A stretch of 64,000 nucleotides of DNA. It comes from VKMB-3413 sp041027365 (GTDB lineage: Bacteria; Pseudomonadota; Alphaproteobacteria; Rhizobiales; Rhizobiaceae). The notes beneath the pieces were generated by a model. It had not been told where the DNA came from, searched no databases, and was given only the letters and a program-made list of their open reading frames with translations. Positions 7,603 through 14,767 of this stretch are shown piece by piece. Location: NCBI RefSeq assembly GCF_041027365.1, contig NZ_JBFTEH010000005.1:124001-188000 (forward strand), in the 5' to 3' direction. The position numbers and the translations under genes are program-made. The stretch's first letter is position 1. Each line of letters begins with the position of its first letter.

Positions 7603-9641
7603 GCGGCGAAACCCTGAAGGACTTTCTGGTCGGACTCGGCTTCGACATCGACAGGAAGTCGGAAGAGAAGTTCAAGTCGACGATCCGGGGCGCGGCGCTG
7701 CAGGCGAAACTTCTCGCCGATGGCATCGAAGCGCTGGTGCGAACCGTCGCGGAGGGCGTCCAGAAAATCGGCCGCGACTTCGATACGCTCTATTGGTCTT
7801 CCCAGCGTGTCGGGGCCTCCGCGACCAATTTGAAGGCCTTCGCCTACGGCATGTCGCAGATCGGCGGCTCTGCCCAAGGCGCATTGGCGACGGTCGAGAA
7901 GTTCGCATCGACGCTGCGCACCAGCCCCGGCGCCGTTTCGTACATGAAGCAGCTCGGGATCGCGGACGGCAAGGATTCGGTCGAGGAGATGATCTCCCTC
8001 GTCCAGAAGCTCTACGCGCAGCACCACGGCTCGCCGGGCCAATATGCGATTGGCTCGAACATTGCCCAGCAGATCTTCGGCATCGACGAGCAGACCTATT
8101 ACCAGATCAGCCACCATGCCGATGCGCTGCGAAAGCGCATTCAGGACGCGAAGGACACCAATAAGGCGTTCGGTCTCGATCCTGATGCGGCTGCGAAGAA
8201 GTGGAAGAACTTCATCAATGACCTGAACGAGGTGAAGAACTCGGTTCAGGTTCTAATCGAGAAGATCGCGACGGACCTTGAGCCGCAGCTTGATGCCGGG
8301 CTCAAGGAGTTCCAGAAGTGGCTGATCGCCAACAAGGACAACATCAAGAAATTCCTGCTGGACGTCGGCGGCGCGGCCAAGACTGTCGCTTCTGATCTCG
8401 GAGAACTCGCTACGCAGCTCAAGCCGATCTGGGAAGGCTTCGATCACATCACGAAGTCCCTGACCGGCAAGGGAGGCCTTGTCGCGGCGCTGGAAATCCT
8501 GATCGGCCTTCTCGCCTTCCGGGGAATGGCGAAGCTCTTCGGCGGCATGGGCGCTGCGGCATCGAACCCTGTCGGCTGGGGCATTGCCGCGCTTCTCGGC
8601 TATGACGCAGCCGGGCTGCCGCATCTGACGCAGAACCCGATGGCAGAGCCTGGCCCCGGCGATCACGTCGTCACGCCGGACGAATACACCAAGCACTTCA
8701 TGGGGCCCGGCGACGTCTGGCGGTGGATCAAGCGCAAGGTGTGGGGCGGCCCCGGCGACGGCACGGGCGACGTCGGGCACGTGCCGTCTTCTGCAGAAAA
8801 GCAGAAGCTGGCGCGCGAGTCCTATGATTTCTGGATCAAGAAGGGCCTCCCTCGCAACGCTGCTCTCGGCATGGTCGCGACGGAGCAAGGCGAGAGCGGC
8901 TTCAATCCGCATGCGACGGGAGACGGCGGCTCCGCAATGGGATCGTTCCAGTGGCACGCTGATCGGCGAGCGGCCATCCTCAGGGGAACCGGCATCGACG
9001 TCGCCTCCAGCAAGACGACACATGATCAGATGCTTCAGGCAGCCTTGTGGGAGATGAAAAACGGCGATGCCGGCGCTCAGAAGGCCTATCGGCGCGTGCA
9101 GAACGCCGACTCCCCGTCCCAAGCGGCGGCGATCCTGACCTACTATTTCGAGCGCCCGAGGGACAAGAAGGGGCAGGCTCGCATCCGGGGCGGTTATGCG
9201 AACCGATGGGCGCAGGTGATCGACGACAACACGCAGGAAGCCAACGCGGCGGACGTCGCGAAGGAAGCCCGCGTTCCCGATCTGAAGAAGAACGCGGCGG
9301 ACCTGACGACCCGCATCTACAAGACGGTGGCCGGGGCCATCGTCGGCGGCGCCAGCGCTGCGGAAATCTCGCTGCCTGACCAGAAGAAGATCGCCGACCG
9401 TATCAACGGTGCCTTCGGGACGGACAAGCAGGGCATGATCCAAAGCCGGATCAACGGAGCCTTCGACACGACCCTCGGCGGCAACGTCACGAACAACAGC
9501 AAGAGCGTGACGCTGCACCAGAAGACCGACATCACCGTGAACGGGGCGACCGATCCCCATGGCACCGCTGCCGTGATCGGCGAGCGGCAGGGCGCGGTCA
9601 ACGGGGTGCTCCTCCGCAACACGCAGAGCGCGGTGAGATGA
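7599..9641 (+). CDS. Tape measure protein with tail lysozyme domain
   Basis: A 680-residue protein joining a tape-measure-like N-terminal half (helical, about residues 1-290, then a hydrophobic Gly/Ala-rich segment near 290-340) to a tail-lysozyme-type muralytic domain at about 395-535. That domain has KQKLARESYDFWIKKGLPRN and the acidic GMVATEQGESGFNP segment with GSAMGSFQWHADRR. Such proteins set tail length and locally cut peptidoglycan at entry. At 680 residues it would specify a short tail or a tail-tip device. It is coupled to the hub gene by ATGA. The C-terminus ends in beta-rich repeats (two GAF...INGAF-like units). Confidence 0.75.
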   Translation: MSGETLKDFLVGLGFDIDRKSEEKFKSTIRGAALQAKLLADGIEALVRTVAEGVQKIGRDFDTLYWSSQRVGASATNLKAFAYGMSQIGGSAQGALATVEKFASTLRTSPGAVSYMKQLGIADGKDSVEEMISLVQKLYAQHHGSPGQYAIGSNIAQQIFGIDEQTYYQISHHADALRKRIQDAKDTNKAFGLDPDAAAKKWKNFINDLNEVKNSVQVLIEKIATDLEPQLDAGLKEFQKWLIANKDNIKKFLLDVGGAAKTVASDLGELATQLKPIWEGFDHITKSLTGKGGLVAALEILIGLLAFRGMAKLFGGMGAAASNPVGWGIAALLGYDAAGLPHLTQNPMAEPGPGDHVVTPDEYTKHFMGPGDVWRWIKRKVWGGPGDGTGDVGHVPSSAEKQKLARESYDFWIKKGLPRNAALGMVATEQGESGFNPHATGDGGSAMGSFQWHADRRAAILRGTGIDVASSKTTHDQMLQAALWEMKNGDAGAQKAYRRVQNADSPSQAAAILTYYFERPRDKKGQARIRGGYANRWAQVIDDNTQEANAADVAKEARVPDLKKNAADLTTRIYKTVAGAIVGGASAAEISLPDQKKIADRINGAFGTDKQGMIQSRINGAFDTTLGGNVTNNSKSVTLHQKTDITVNGATDPHGTAAVIGERQGAVNGVLLRNTQSAVR

Positions 9642-9665
9642 CGATGAACAAGACTGAAGACAGAA

Positions 9666-9914
9666 CTATTCAGGAATCTGACGTAGTTGTAGCAGCAGTC
9701 CTTCTAGGTGTAGACGAGCAGCTCGCGCGGGACCTTCTAGAGAAGGTATATTTGACATCTGCATATTCTCAACGCGCTGAAGAGTCTCGTCAACGAGATC
9801 AATAGCTTTTTGCCTGGGAACAGTGCCGCTTCCAACCAGATGCGTTATAAGCGTGCGATGTAATTCAAGGGAGGCAAGAGCGGCTCCCGGCGCTAAATCT
9901 TCTGAAAACGACAC
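9666..9914 (-). CDS. Small antisense moron-type gene in the tail module
   Basis: An 82-residue protein on the minus strand starting at GTG 9914 with GGGAG seven bases upstream. The sequence is regular and helix-rich (LASLELHRTLITHLVGSGTV, then KAIDLVDETLQRVENMQ), unlike a random shadow, and the codons are A/T-richer than the flanking tail genes. It faces the tape measure and tail-completion genes, the layout of a moron expressed in the lysogen. A 55-codon plus-strand frame (9638-9805) coupled to the tape-measure stop is the rival reading. The function is unknown. Confidence 0.55.
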   Translation of the reverse strand: MSFSEDLAPGAALASLELHRTLITHLVGSGTVPRQKAIDLVDETLQRVENMQMSNIPSLEGPARAARLHLEGLLLQLRQIPE

Positions 9915-9957
9915 AGCGCGACTCCCTCGCTCACAACTCCTCGTATGGGAGCACGCA

Positions 9958-10467
9958 ATGGGCCTGAAGGTCAAAGACAGCCCGGCGATGAAAGAGCTTT
10001 TCAAGGCGATCAGCCGGCTCGACAAGACGCGCGTGCTCGTCGGCATCCCTGCCGAGAAGGCAGGCCGCGACGACGGCTCCCCGCTCAACAATGCCGAGAT
10101 CGGATATATCCAGGAATTTGGAGCGCCGGAGCAGAACATCCCGGCGCGACCTTTCCTCATTCCGGGAGTCGCGGGCGCGAAAGAGAAGTTCACGCCGCAC
10201 CTGAAGGCGGCGGCCAAGCTCGCGCTATCGGGAAAGGTCGAGAACATCGACGTCCCGCTGCATAGGGCTGGCTTGGTGGCGCAGAACGCCGTGCACAACA
10301 AGATCGAGCAAGGCCCCTTCGTGCCGCTCGCGCCTGCCACGCTCTACAAGCGCAAGCACCGGAAGGAAGCCCCGCGCGACGGCGAGAAGCCGCTGATCGA
10401 CAAGGGCGAGTTGCTGCGGAGCGTGACCTACGTCGTCACACAGCGGCGGAAGGGCGATGACCTCTGA
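9958..10467 (+). CDS. Phage tail completion / morphogenesis protein (HK97 gp10-like)
   Basis: A 169-residue protein with features of the HK97-gp10/virion-morphogenesis type: an N-terminal helix, then LVGIPAEK, NNAEIGYIQEFGAPEQNIPA and RPFLIPGV, followed by a helical region and the C-terminal FVPLAPATLYKRKHR with DKGELLRSVTYVV. These proteins finish the tail or head-tail neck. GGGAG precedes the ATG. It is the last recognisable structural gene; no further tail-fibre genes follow, because a minus-strand gene converges with it twelve bases downstream. Confidence 0.8.
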   Translation: MGLKVKDSPAMKELFKAISRLDKTRVLVGIPAEKAGRDDGSPLNNAEIGYIQEFGAPEQNIPARPFLIPGVAGAKEKFTPHLKAAAKLALSGKVENIDVPLHRAGLVAQNAVHNKIEQGPFVPLAPATLYKRKHRKEAPRDGEKPLIDKGELLRSVTYVVTQRRKGDDL

Positions 10468-10479
10468 ATGTGCCGAATA

Positions 10480-11292
10480 CTAAAGTTGATGAGCATCCGC
10501 AATTTTCACCGAAAACGAGTTCTCCCCGTACCGATCCCTACAGTAAGCGACAGCTTCACTGAGAATTTTCTTTCCATCTTCAAGAGACTTTCCCGAGTCA
10601 TCATAGATCTGCAGGATCAGTCCATTAATCTCCTGACTGCGAACAGCAAACCGCCGTTCCAATTGGGGAGGTACACTTGTAACGTGCTGCCCAGAGCGCT
10701 GATCAAAGACGGTGTAATCTTCAATTATCTCCTGAAGCGCAGATCTTTTTTTACTGTATTCTTGAAATCCCGCGTCCGCAGACTGATATCGCTGCTGAAG
10801 TAGCATTATGCGCATTGCGAGATCACCCGCTTTTTTCGATAAAAACGGCGCGAAATCCGATGCATCGAATACCGGAATGCCGAGGCCAAACCCCGATCGA
10901 GAGAGCACGAACTTCCAATAATCGTCTCTGTGAATATTTCCGCCATGATCTTTAGGTATCGACTCATCGATTTCACTGCGAATAGTATAGATACCATTTA
11001 CTACTTGTATCGTTTTCAAGACGGTCTGAGTCGCTATTGCTTGTTCATTTTTCTTTTGCTGTTTAGCGATTGTCTTTTGGCTCGCACGATTGGCTAGCAA
11101 GGCAAGCAAAAGCGAGCTAGCACCCCCGATTATCGCGCCAAGAGCAGCTCCCCCAAAGCCCGAAATCAGAGATATCCAATTCTCAGTACTCAAAGAAGCA
11201 ATATTACCATAAATTTCGGAGATCATTTTTTGGGGGCACTCATTGTAGAGCTTTACAACGGATCCGCTTTGGGCCTTGCCAGCGAACAGCAT
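10480..11292 (-). CDS. Membrane-anchored hypothetical protein, low-GC cargo
   Basis: A 270-residue protein with one N-terminal membrane segment rich in small residues (WISLISGFGGAALGAIIGGA, continuing through about residue 67), then a Lys/Gln-rich helix and a long soluble region with several helical stretches. The base composition is clearly A/T-richer than the phage structural genes and the chromosome, indicating separate acquisition. No good Shine-Dalgarno is seen before ATG 11292 or the internal Met at residue 23, so the start is uncertain. Membrane-anchored cargo proteins at prophage ends often act in superinfection exclusion or defence; that is only a possibility here. Confidence 0.6.
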   Translation of the reverse strand: MLFAGKAQSGSVVKLYNECPQKMISEIYGNIASLSTENWISLISGFGGAALGAIIGGASSLLLALLANRASQKTIAKQQKKNEQAIATQTVLKTIQVVNGIYTIRSEIDESIPKDHGGNIHRDDYWKFVLSRSGFGLGIPVFDASDFAPFLSKKAGDLAMRIMLLQQRYQSADAGFQEYSKKRSALQEIIEDYTVFDQRSGQHVTSVPPQLERRFAVRSQEINGLILQIYDDSGKSLEDGKKILSEAVAYCRDRYGENSFSVKIADAHQL

Positions 11293-11372
11293 TCGGTGAG
11301 GGCGGGAGCCTAAGCGCCTCGCGCCTCGGCTTGAAAGCCGAAGGATGACGCTGACTCTCGGTAAATCTCACT

Positions 11373-11515
11373 TCAGTCATTGTCTGAAACCTTTCTCAGC
11401 CTCACCCCGGCCCCACAGCCGTTCTCAGCGATGAACTCGACCCCGGCGGCTTCAAGAGTTGAGCGTATCGCATCTGAGGTTGTGGCGCGAGAGGGCAGGT
11501 GTAGGCGACCGCGTC
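11373..11515 (-). pseudogene. C-terminal remnant of an XRE-family regulator
   Basis: The minus strand reads AIRSTLEAAGVEFIAENGCG followed by AGVRLRK before a stop at 11373-11375. This closely matches the C-terminus of the XRE gene at 12440-12703 (ALQEAGVEFIAENGGGAGVRLRK). An in-frame stop lies just upstream and no HTH part is present, so it is a truncated second copy. The DNA is also similar (for example CTCAGCC...CCCCGGCCCCAC in both). Confidence 0.7.
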
Positions 11516-11854
11516 ACCGATGAGGTGCGGATGGGGGCTTAGGCTCGATCGCTTGGCGGGCGGTGCGGACGTCGAACATGTCGAACGGCGGCGACCAATC
11601 TCTCGGGTATACTGGCTGTCGAAGTATCTCGGCAGACACCATCAAGGCCTCAAAGCTGGCCTTCAACTGAGGTTGGACGTCCGGCCAGCGAGTTGTCCGG
11701 AACACCGATGGCGGCGGAAAGTGATTCAGCTGCGGCTTGAGCATCGCCGTCTTTAGCCGAAGCAGCGGCTATCGCCAGTAGCATTTGTTAATTAGGGACG
11801 ATCGGCGCAGTTCTATCTCCGTGGCTGGCTTTCGATCGATGTATCACCTAACCG
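11516..11854. other. Gene-poor low-confidence stretch in the cargo zone
   Basis: Two short minus-strand frames occur: 11514-11744 (76 codons) and 11650-11784 (44 codons, Ala-rich: SAKDGDAQAAAESLSAAIG). Neither has a convincing ribosome binding site and they overlap in different frames, which would fit the debris of a decayed gene carrying a frameshift. Nothing else is seen. Confidence 0.35.
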
Positions 11855-12031
11855 TCAGCCGCGATTCTTGCCCCTTTTTAGGGACGGCTTGCAGATTTCG
11901 AACTTCAAGCTTCCCCACATTCTGAAGTCGGCGCCACAGCTTGGACAAATGACCGCCTTCTCAATATCGCTCGCCTCGGTCGGCATGAGCAACGCATTGC
12001 ATTGGATGCAGGTGGCGGTCACCTGGGGCAT
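11855..12031 (-). CDS. Small zinc-ribbon protein
   Basis: A 58-residue protein with two CxxC knuckles, CIQC near the N-terminus and CPSC after VI, spaced as in a zinc ribbon, followed by a basic tail (PSLKRGKNRG). The ATG at 12031 has GGGAGG seven bases upstream, a much better start than the upstream Met of the longer frame. It lies in the low-GC cargo zone between the XRE remnant and the RMF-like gene. Small ribbons of this kind bind nucleic acid or ribosomes; the target here is unknown. Confidence 0.65.
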   Translation of the reverse strand: MPQVTATCIQCNALLMPTEASDIEKAVICPSCGADFRMWGSLKFEICKPSLKRGKNRG

Positions 12032-12179
12032 GAACTGCCTCCCATGTCGCGTGGATCTTCCGAGCCTACGCTGGCACGACCTGCCGTAGCAATCCCGTGC
12101 AAGGTATCCGGAGCCTATGCTTGTCGGCAACGCAGTCGTTTAGCACAAAGCACAGGTCGCCGGCGCCAACCACGGCTTC

Positions 12180-12410
12180 CTACCAAGACGGCTTCTTTTG
12201 ACTCGTCAGCGCCCGCTGGTACTCATACCCTTTGACCCATACCGCGTGGGCCGGCGTTCGGGGTGAGTAGGGATTGATGGCCGTGGCGCCATGCTCGCGA
12301 TACGCCTTGCAGCCTTCGCCCCAGATCGCCCGCTCGACCCAAGCCGCCGTGATCTCTGCCGCCAGGTCTCGATTCTGGTCGTCCATCTGTGCCAGCCCGC
12401 CGTCTCCCAT
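12180..12410 (-). CDS. RMF/CrpP-like small protein
   Basis: A 76-residue protein whose C-terminal half, GCKAYREHGATAINPYSPRT followed by PAHAVWVKGYEYQRA, matches the layout of the ribosome-modulation-factor/CrpP fold (a G...A helix, NPY-P-T, then W..G.). RMF dimerises ribosomes in stationary phase; CrpP-like proteins occur on plasmids and islands. GGAG precedes ATG 12410 at suitable spacing; an internal Met (12386) is an alternative. Placement on a prophage suggests cargo affecting translation or dormancy, which is inference from fold alone. Confidence 0.6.
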   Translation of the reverse strand: MGDGGLAQMDDQNRDLAAEITAAWVERAIWGEGCKAYREHGATAINPYSPRTPAHAVWVKGYEYQRALTSQKKPSW

Positions 12411-12439
12411 GTCGCACTCCGGACATTTGCCGCTCGCCT

Positions 12440-12703
12440 CTATTCCTTCCTCAGCCTAACCCCGGCCCCACCTCCGTTTTCAGCGATAAACTCAACCCCA
12501 GCCTCCTGCAGCGCAGACAGAATAGCCGCAAGATTGTTCGTATTTGGCGTCCTGCGTCCTTTCTCGAAGTCGACCACGGTGTTGCGCGACACGTTCGCGC
12601 GTTTGGCAAGCTCTGCCTGATCCATCTCGACGAGCGCGCGAGCGGCACGACATTGCGCGGGAATGATCAACCTGAAGCCCAACCTTGCGCATGGTGTTGA
12701 CAT
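12440..12703 (-). CDS. XRE-family transcriptional regulator
   Basis: An 87-residue single-domain HTH protein: PAQCRAARALVEMDQAELAK, then RANVSRNTVVDFEKGRRTPN, is a canonical Cro/C1 helix-turn-helix, ending in the alphaproteobacterial tail AGVEFIAENGGGAGVRLRK. It is divergent from the 12765 gene across 61 bases containing a palindrome, the arrangement of a self-regulating prophage switch. The ATG has a weak ribosome binding site and overlaps the -35 of the rightward promoter, so an internal TTG start is possible. A truncated copy of its C-terminus lies at 11373-11515. Confidence 0.85.
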   Translation of the reverse strand: MSTPCARLGFRLIIPAQCRAARALVEMDQAELAKRANVSRNTVVDFEKGRRTPNTNNLAAILSALQEAGVEFIAENGGGAGVRLRKE

Positions 12704-12743
12704 ATAGCCCGTAATTGAGCTTAATGCCCAACGTATAGCTCAA
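12697..12743 (+). promoter_or_regulatory. Rightward promoter with palindromic operator
   Basis: TTGACA (12697-12702) is followed after 17 bases by CTTAAT (12720-12725), a good sigma-70 promoter for the gene at 12765. A perfect 7-base inverted repeat TTGAGCT/AGCTCAA (12715-12721 and 12737-12743) overlaps the -10. A looser outer symmetry GTTGAcaTATA / TATAgcTCAAC is also present. Binding by the adjacent XRE protein is inferred. Confidence 0.5.
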
Positions 12744-12764
12744 CGCCCCACTTGGAGCAACGGC

Positions 12765-13178
12765 ATGAAAAACGACCCCATCGGGCCGATCGGCGGAGCT
12801 TTGCCCGTCGTCAGCCGCAAGATCATTACTGACGAGATCGAGCGCCTGATCTCAGTACTGGACGAATTGGATCGCGACCCCGACTTCGAGCCGTACCTGG
12901 CGGGTTACAGCGAAGGGACCGATGACCGCGAAAGCGATGACAGCGATCTTGAGGACGGCGCCGATACCGAGCACTCGCTGGGCTGGACGGAAAACATTGA
13001 TGAGCGACAGGCACGCATGGTGCATTCCGGCTGGGTGTTCGGCGACGGCGAAGGTGAGCCCCTGCTAGGTTGGTGCGAGAACCATGGTTGCGGCTTCACT
13101 GCCGCGCAAGAGGGTAGTTCTCGGGACGATCGGGAGTGGGATGTCGCGGACGAAGGCGAAATGGAGGACGAGCTATGA
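12765..13178 (+). CDS. Acidic hypothetical island protein
   Basis: A 137-residue, strongly acidic protein (many Asp/Glu, low Lys). Its layout, LISVLDELDRDPDFEPYLAG, then TDDRE, then EHSLGWTE, with a Cys/His segment WCENHGCGF, recalls a family of short proteins common on rhizobial islands and prophages. GGAG lies before the ATG. It is the first gene rightward of the XRE switch and is coupled (ATGA) to the 88-residue gene. Its function is unknown; acidic DNA-mimic or regulator roles are possible but unsupported. Confidence 0.6.
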   Translation: MKNDPIGPIGGALPVVSRKIITDEIERLISVLDELDRDPDFEPYLAGYSEGTDDRESDDSDLEDGADTEHSLGWTENIDERQARMVHSGWVFGDGEGEPLLGWCENHGCGFTAAQEGSSRDDREWDVADEGEMEDEL

Positions 13179-13441
13179 AGTCGCGCCACGACAATCTTCC
13201 GCTTGTCGATATGTCGAATGTCCCGGACGTCTACGCTTCCGGGACGCTGCCTATCGATGATCTCGGCGACGGGATGGTGCGGGTGTCCTTCTACAGCGTC
13301 CAAAGGGGCATCTGCGGCAACGCGGAGCGCATTGTTCAGGTGAAGGTCGTCATGTCGCGCTTTGCCGTTCTGGATCTCGCAATGGCGGCCGCAGCCCCAC
13401 CAGAGCCGCTTGCGGTTGAAGAACCAGTCTTGAGGAACTGA
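13175..13441 (+). CDS. Small hypothetical island protein
   Basis: An 88-residue protein overlapping the preceding stop (ATG 13175). It has a compact beta-like core (GDGMVRVSFYSVQRGICGNA and RIVQVKVVMSRFAVLDLAMA), which resembles small dimeric beta domains. No family is recognised. It is the second gene of the rightward operon next to the attachment site and is probably co-expressed with the acidic protein. Confidence 0.55.
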   Translation: MKSRHDNLPLVDMSNVPDVYASGTLPIDDLGDGMVRVSFYSVQRGICGNAERIVQVKVVMSRFAVLDLAMAAAAPPEPLAVEEPVLRN

Positions 13442-13443
13442 CG

Positions 13444-13524
13444 ATGCGGCTCCTTATTGCCATCATCCGCCTGCGGCGCGAACTGCGGCTATGGCGAGCG
13501 GCACAACGGCGAGCGAATCGCTGA
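13444..13524 (+). CDS. Very short cationic peptide ORF
   Basis: A 26-codon frame begins two bases after the preceding TGA and encodes an amphipathic, Arg-rich helix (MRLLIAIIRLRRELRLWRAA then QRRANR). It precedes a hairpin terminator, so it would be the last gene of the operon. Its size makes the call uncertain. Confidence 0.3.
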   Translation: MRLLIAIIRLRRELRLWRAAQRRANR

Positions 13525-13532
13525 TGACGATG

Positions 13533-13560
13533 GAAGGCCGGCGGAAACGTCGGCCTTTCC
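13533..13560 (+). terminator. Hairpin terminator of the rightward island operon
   Basis: Arms AAGGCCG (13534-13540) and CGGCCTT (13551-13557) enclose a ten-base loop and are followed by TCCGTT. The T-run is short, so termination efficiency is uncertain, but the position after the last island gene and before the tRNA fits. Confidence 0.5.
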
Positions 13561-13627
13561 GTTACCCGCACCGTTACCCTAAACTCTTATCGGCGCGATG
13601 ATAGAAAAGTTAAGCCGTTGATTTCCT

Positions 13628-13704
13628 TGGTGATCCCGACTGGATTCGAACCAGTGACCCTCAGATTAGGAATCTGATGCTCTATCCTGCTGAGCTACGG
13701 GACC
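13628..13704 (-). tRNA. tRNA-Arg(CCT)
   Basis: A 77-base cloverleaf with encoded CCA: acceptor GGTCCCG/CGGGATC, D-arm GCTC...GAGC, anticodon stem TCAGA/TCTGA with loop TTCCTAA (anticodon CCT) and T-arm ACTGG-TTCGAAT-CCAGT. Its 3' end faces the phage region, so it is the likely integration target; the element must have restored the 3' part of the gene. Confidence 0.97.
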
Positions 13705-13885
13705 ACGCGGGGCGCACCATAGTCGAAAAGGTCGGGAAAGGCCAAGCCTGGAATCGGCCGGCGCGGCGGCCGTGCAAAGTCGGGTGGGGGGCGGCTCGGC
13801 GGTGGCCGGTGGCTGCTCTTGCAGGGTTGCGCGGGGAGCGCGAGGCTCCGGCGGAGGTGATGGCCGGTGGGCGGCGGCGCGCCGC

Positions 13886-14527
13886 TCAGTGTACCGCGGG
13901 GTCGGCCTGCGCCAGGAGCAGCGCGCGGCCCTCGCGCACCGTCACGGCGATCTCGCCCATCGCCTCGTTCGACTGCGTCAGGATGGAGTGGAACGGCACC
14001 GCGACGTCGGCGAGCGGCCATTTGGCGCCGTCGATCGTCAGCCCCTGAAGGTCGGAAAACTTCAGGATCGAGAACTGCGCACCCGGCGCGAGGGGGAAAT
14101 TGCGGCGGTCCGGGCCGAGCGGCCAGGCGTGTTCGACGCCGTCGAAGAGTTCGACCGCCAGACCGCGGTCGTTGTAGCGCAAGGCGAGGATCAGATGCGC
14201 GAAGGCATGGTCGCTGCGCGGGCCGCCGAGCGCGCCGACGAGGGTCAGCCGCGTCGCCCCCCGTTCGATCGCCGCCTCGATGGCGATCTCGCCGTCGGTC
14301 TGGTCCTTGTCGCGCGGGAACGGGGCGCGTGCGATGCCCGCCAGCTCGATGGGCGGGTGCGGCGGCGTCGAATCGAAGTCGCCGACCCAGAGCTCCGGCG
14401 ACAGGCCGAGCGCCGCCGCATGGCGGATGCCGTCGTCGGCCGCGATGACGCGGCTGCCCGCAACGGCCTCTTTGAGTGCCGCGGTCGGCTCGATGCGGCC
14501 GGCGAGGAGGACGGTGAAATGCGCCAT
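13886..14527 (-). CDS. thiN: Thiamine pyrophosphokinase
   Basis: A 213-residue enzyme transferring pyrophosphate from ATP to thiamine to give TPP. Family marks are the N-terminal beta-helix with VIAADDGIRHAAALGL, the catalytic segment LWVGDFDST, DKDQTDGEIAIEAAIERGA, and LTLVGALGGPRSDHAFAHL. The ATG at 14527 is chosen over the longer open frame (to 14674) because the extension is Pro/Ser-rich, lies in the intergenic control region and lacks family similarity. It diverges from the riboswitch-controlled thiBPQ importer, so uptake and activation of thiamine sit together. Confidence 0.92.
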   Translation of the reverse strand: MAHFTVLLAGRIEPTAALKEAVAGSRVIAADDGIRHAAALGLSPELWVGDFDSTPPHPPIELAGIARAPFPRDKDQTDGEIAIEAAIERGATRLTLVGALGGPRSDHAFAHLILALRYNDRGLAVELFDGVEHAWPLGPDRRNFPLAPGAQFSILKFSDLQGLTIDGAKWPLADVAVPFHSILTQSNEAMGEIAVTVREGRALLLAQADPAVH

Positions 14528-14627
14528 GGGCCGGCCACTTAGCGCAAGCGGAGACGAAAGGGAAAGCGTCCCGGCCAAGCAGCCGATGCTTGCCAAGCCG
14601 GCGCGGCCGGTAGATAGTCCGGCCCGC

Positions 14628-14720
14628 TCACAAGGGGGTGCTCCGGACAAGGAGCTGAGAGGCGTCACGGCCAACCCGTCGAACCTGATCCGGATCGTAC
14701 CGGCGGAGGGATTGCGAGCG
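14628..14720 (+). promoter_or_regulatory. TPP riboswitch (THI box)
   Basis: The conserved elements are in order: GGGGGTGCTC near 14635, CTGAGAGGCG at 14654, ACCC, then GAACCTGATCCGGATCGTAC and CGGCGGAGGGA ending near 14711. This is the standard TPP-sensing aptamer. It lies 50 bases upstream of thiB, so thiamine pyrophosphate should shut off the importer, probably at translation initiation because no clear terminator follows. Confidence 0.93.
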
Positions 14721-14767
14721 TTGCCCAGCCATCAGCAACGCGCGTTCCGCTCGCCGACCAGCGAAAG

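Larger units (their letters stand above)
1..13628. mobile_element. Right part of an integrated prophage or phage-derived island
   Basis: A run of phage genes reads rightward with one-to-four-base overlaps (HTH proteins, RuvC-like nuclease, RepA-like ATPase, terminase, baseplate hub, tape measure, tail-completion protein), followed by a lower-GC cargo zone and an XRE switch. The run stops at the 3' end of tRNA-Arg(CCT), the classic target of tyrosine-recombinase integration; ordinary chromosomal genes begin beyond it. No integrase is seen and the first gene runs off the left edge, so the element continues outside the window. The exact attachment core cannot be defined because the other copy is not visible. 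Portal and capsid genes are not recognisable, so it is probably defective or a satellite-like element. Confidence 0.85.

Noticed and set aside
9638..9805. Plus-strand 55-codon frame after the tape-measure gene
   Set aside because: Possible, but the opposite frame 9666-9914 has better protein regularity and ribosome site; not listed as a separate gene.
11514..11784. Two short minus-strand frames in the cargo zone
   Set aside because: They overlap in different frames and lack ribosome sites; treated as debris.
14528..14674. N-terminal extension of thiN
   Set aside because: The extra 49 codons lie in the divergent control region over the TPP riboswitch and do not match the enzyme family.
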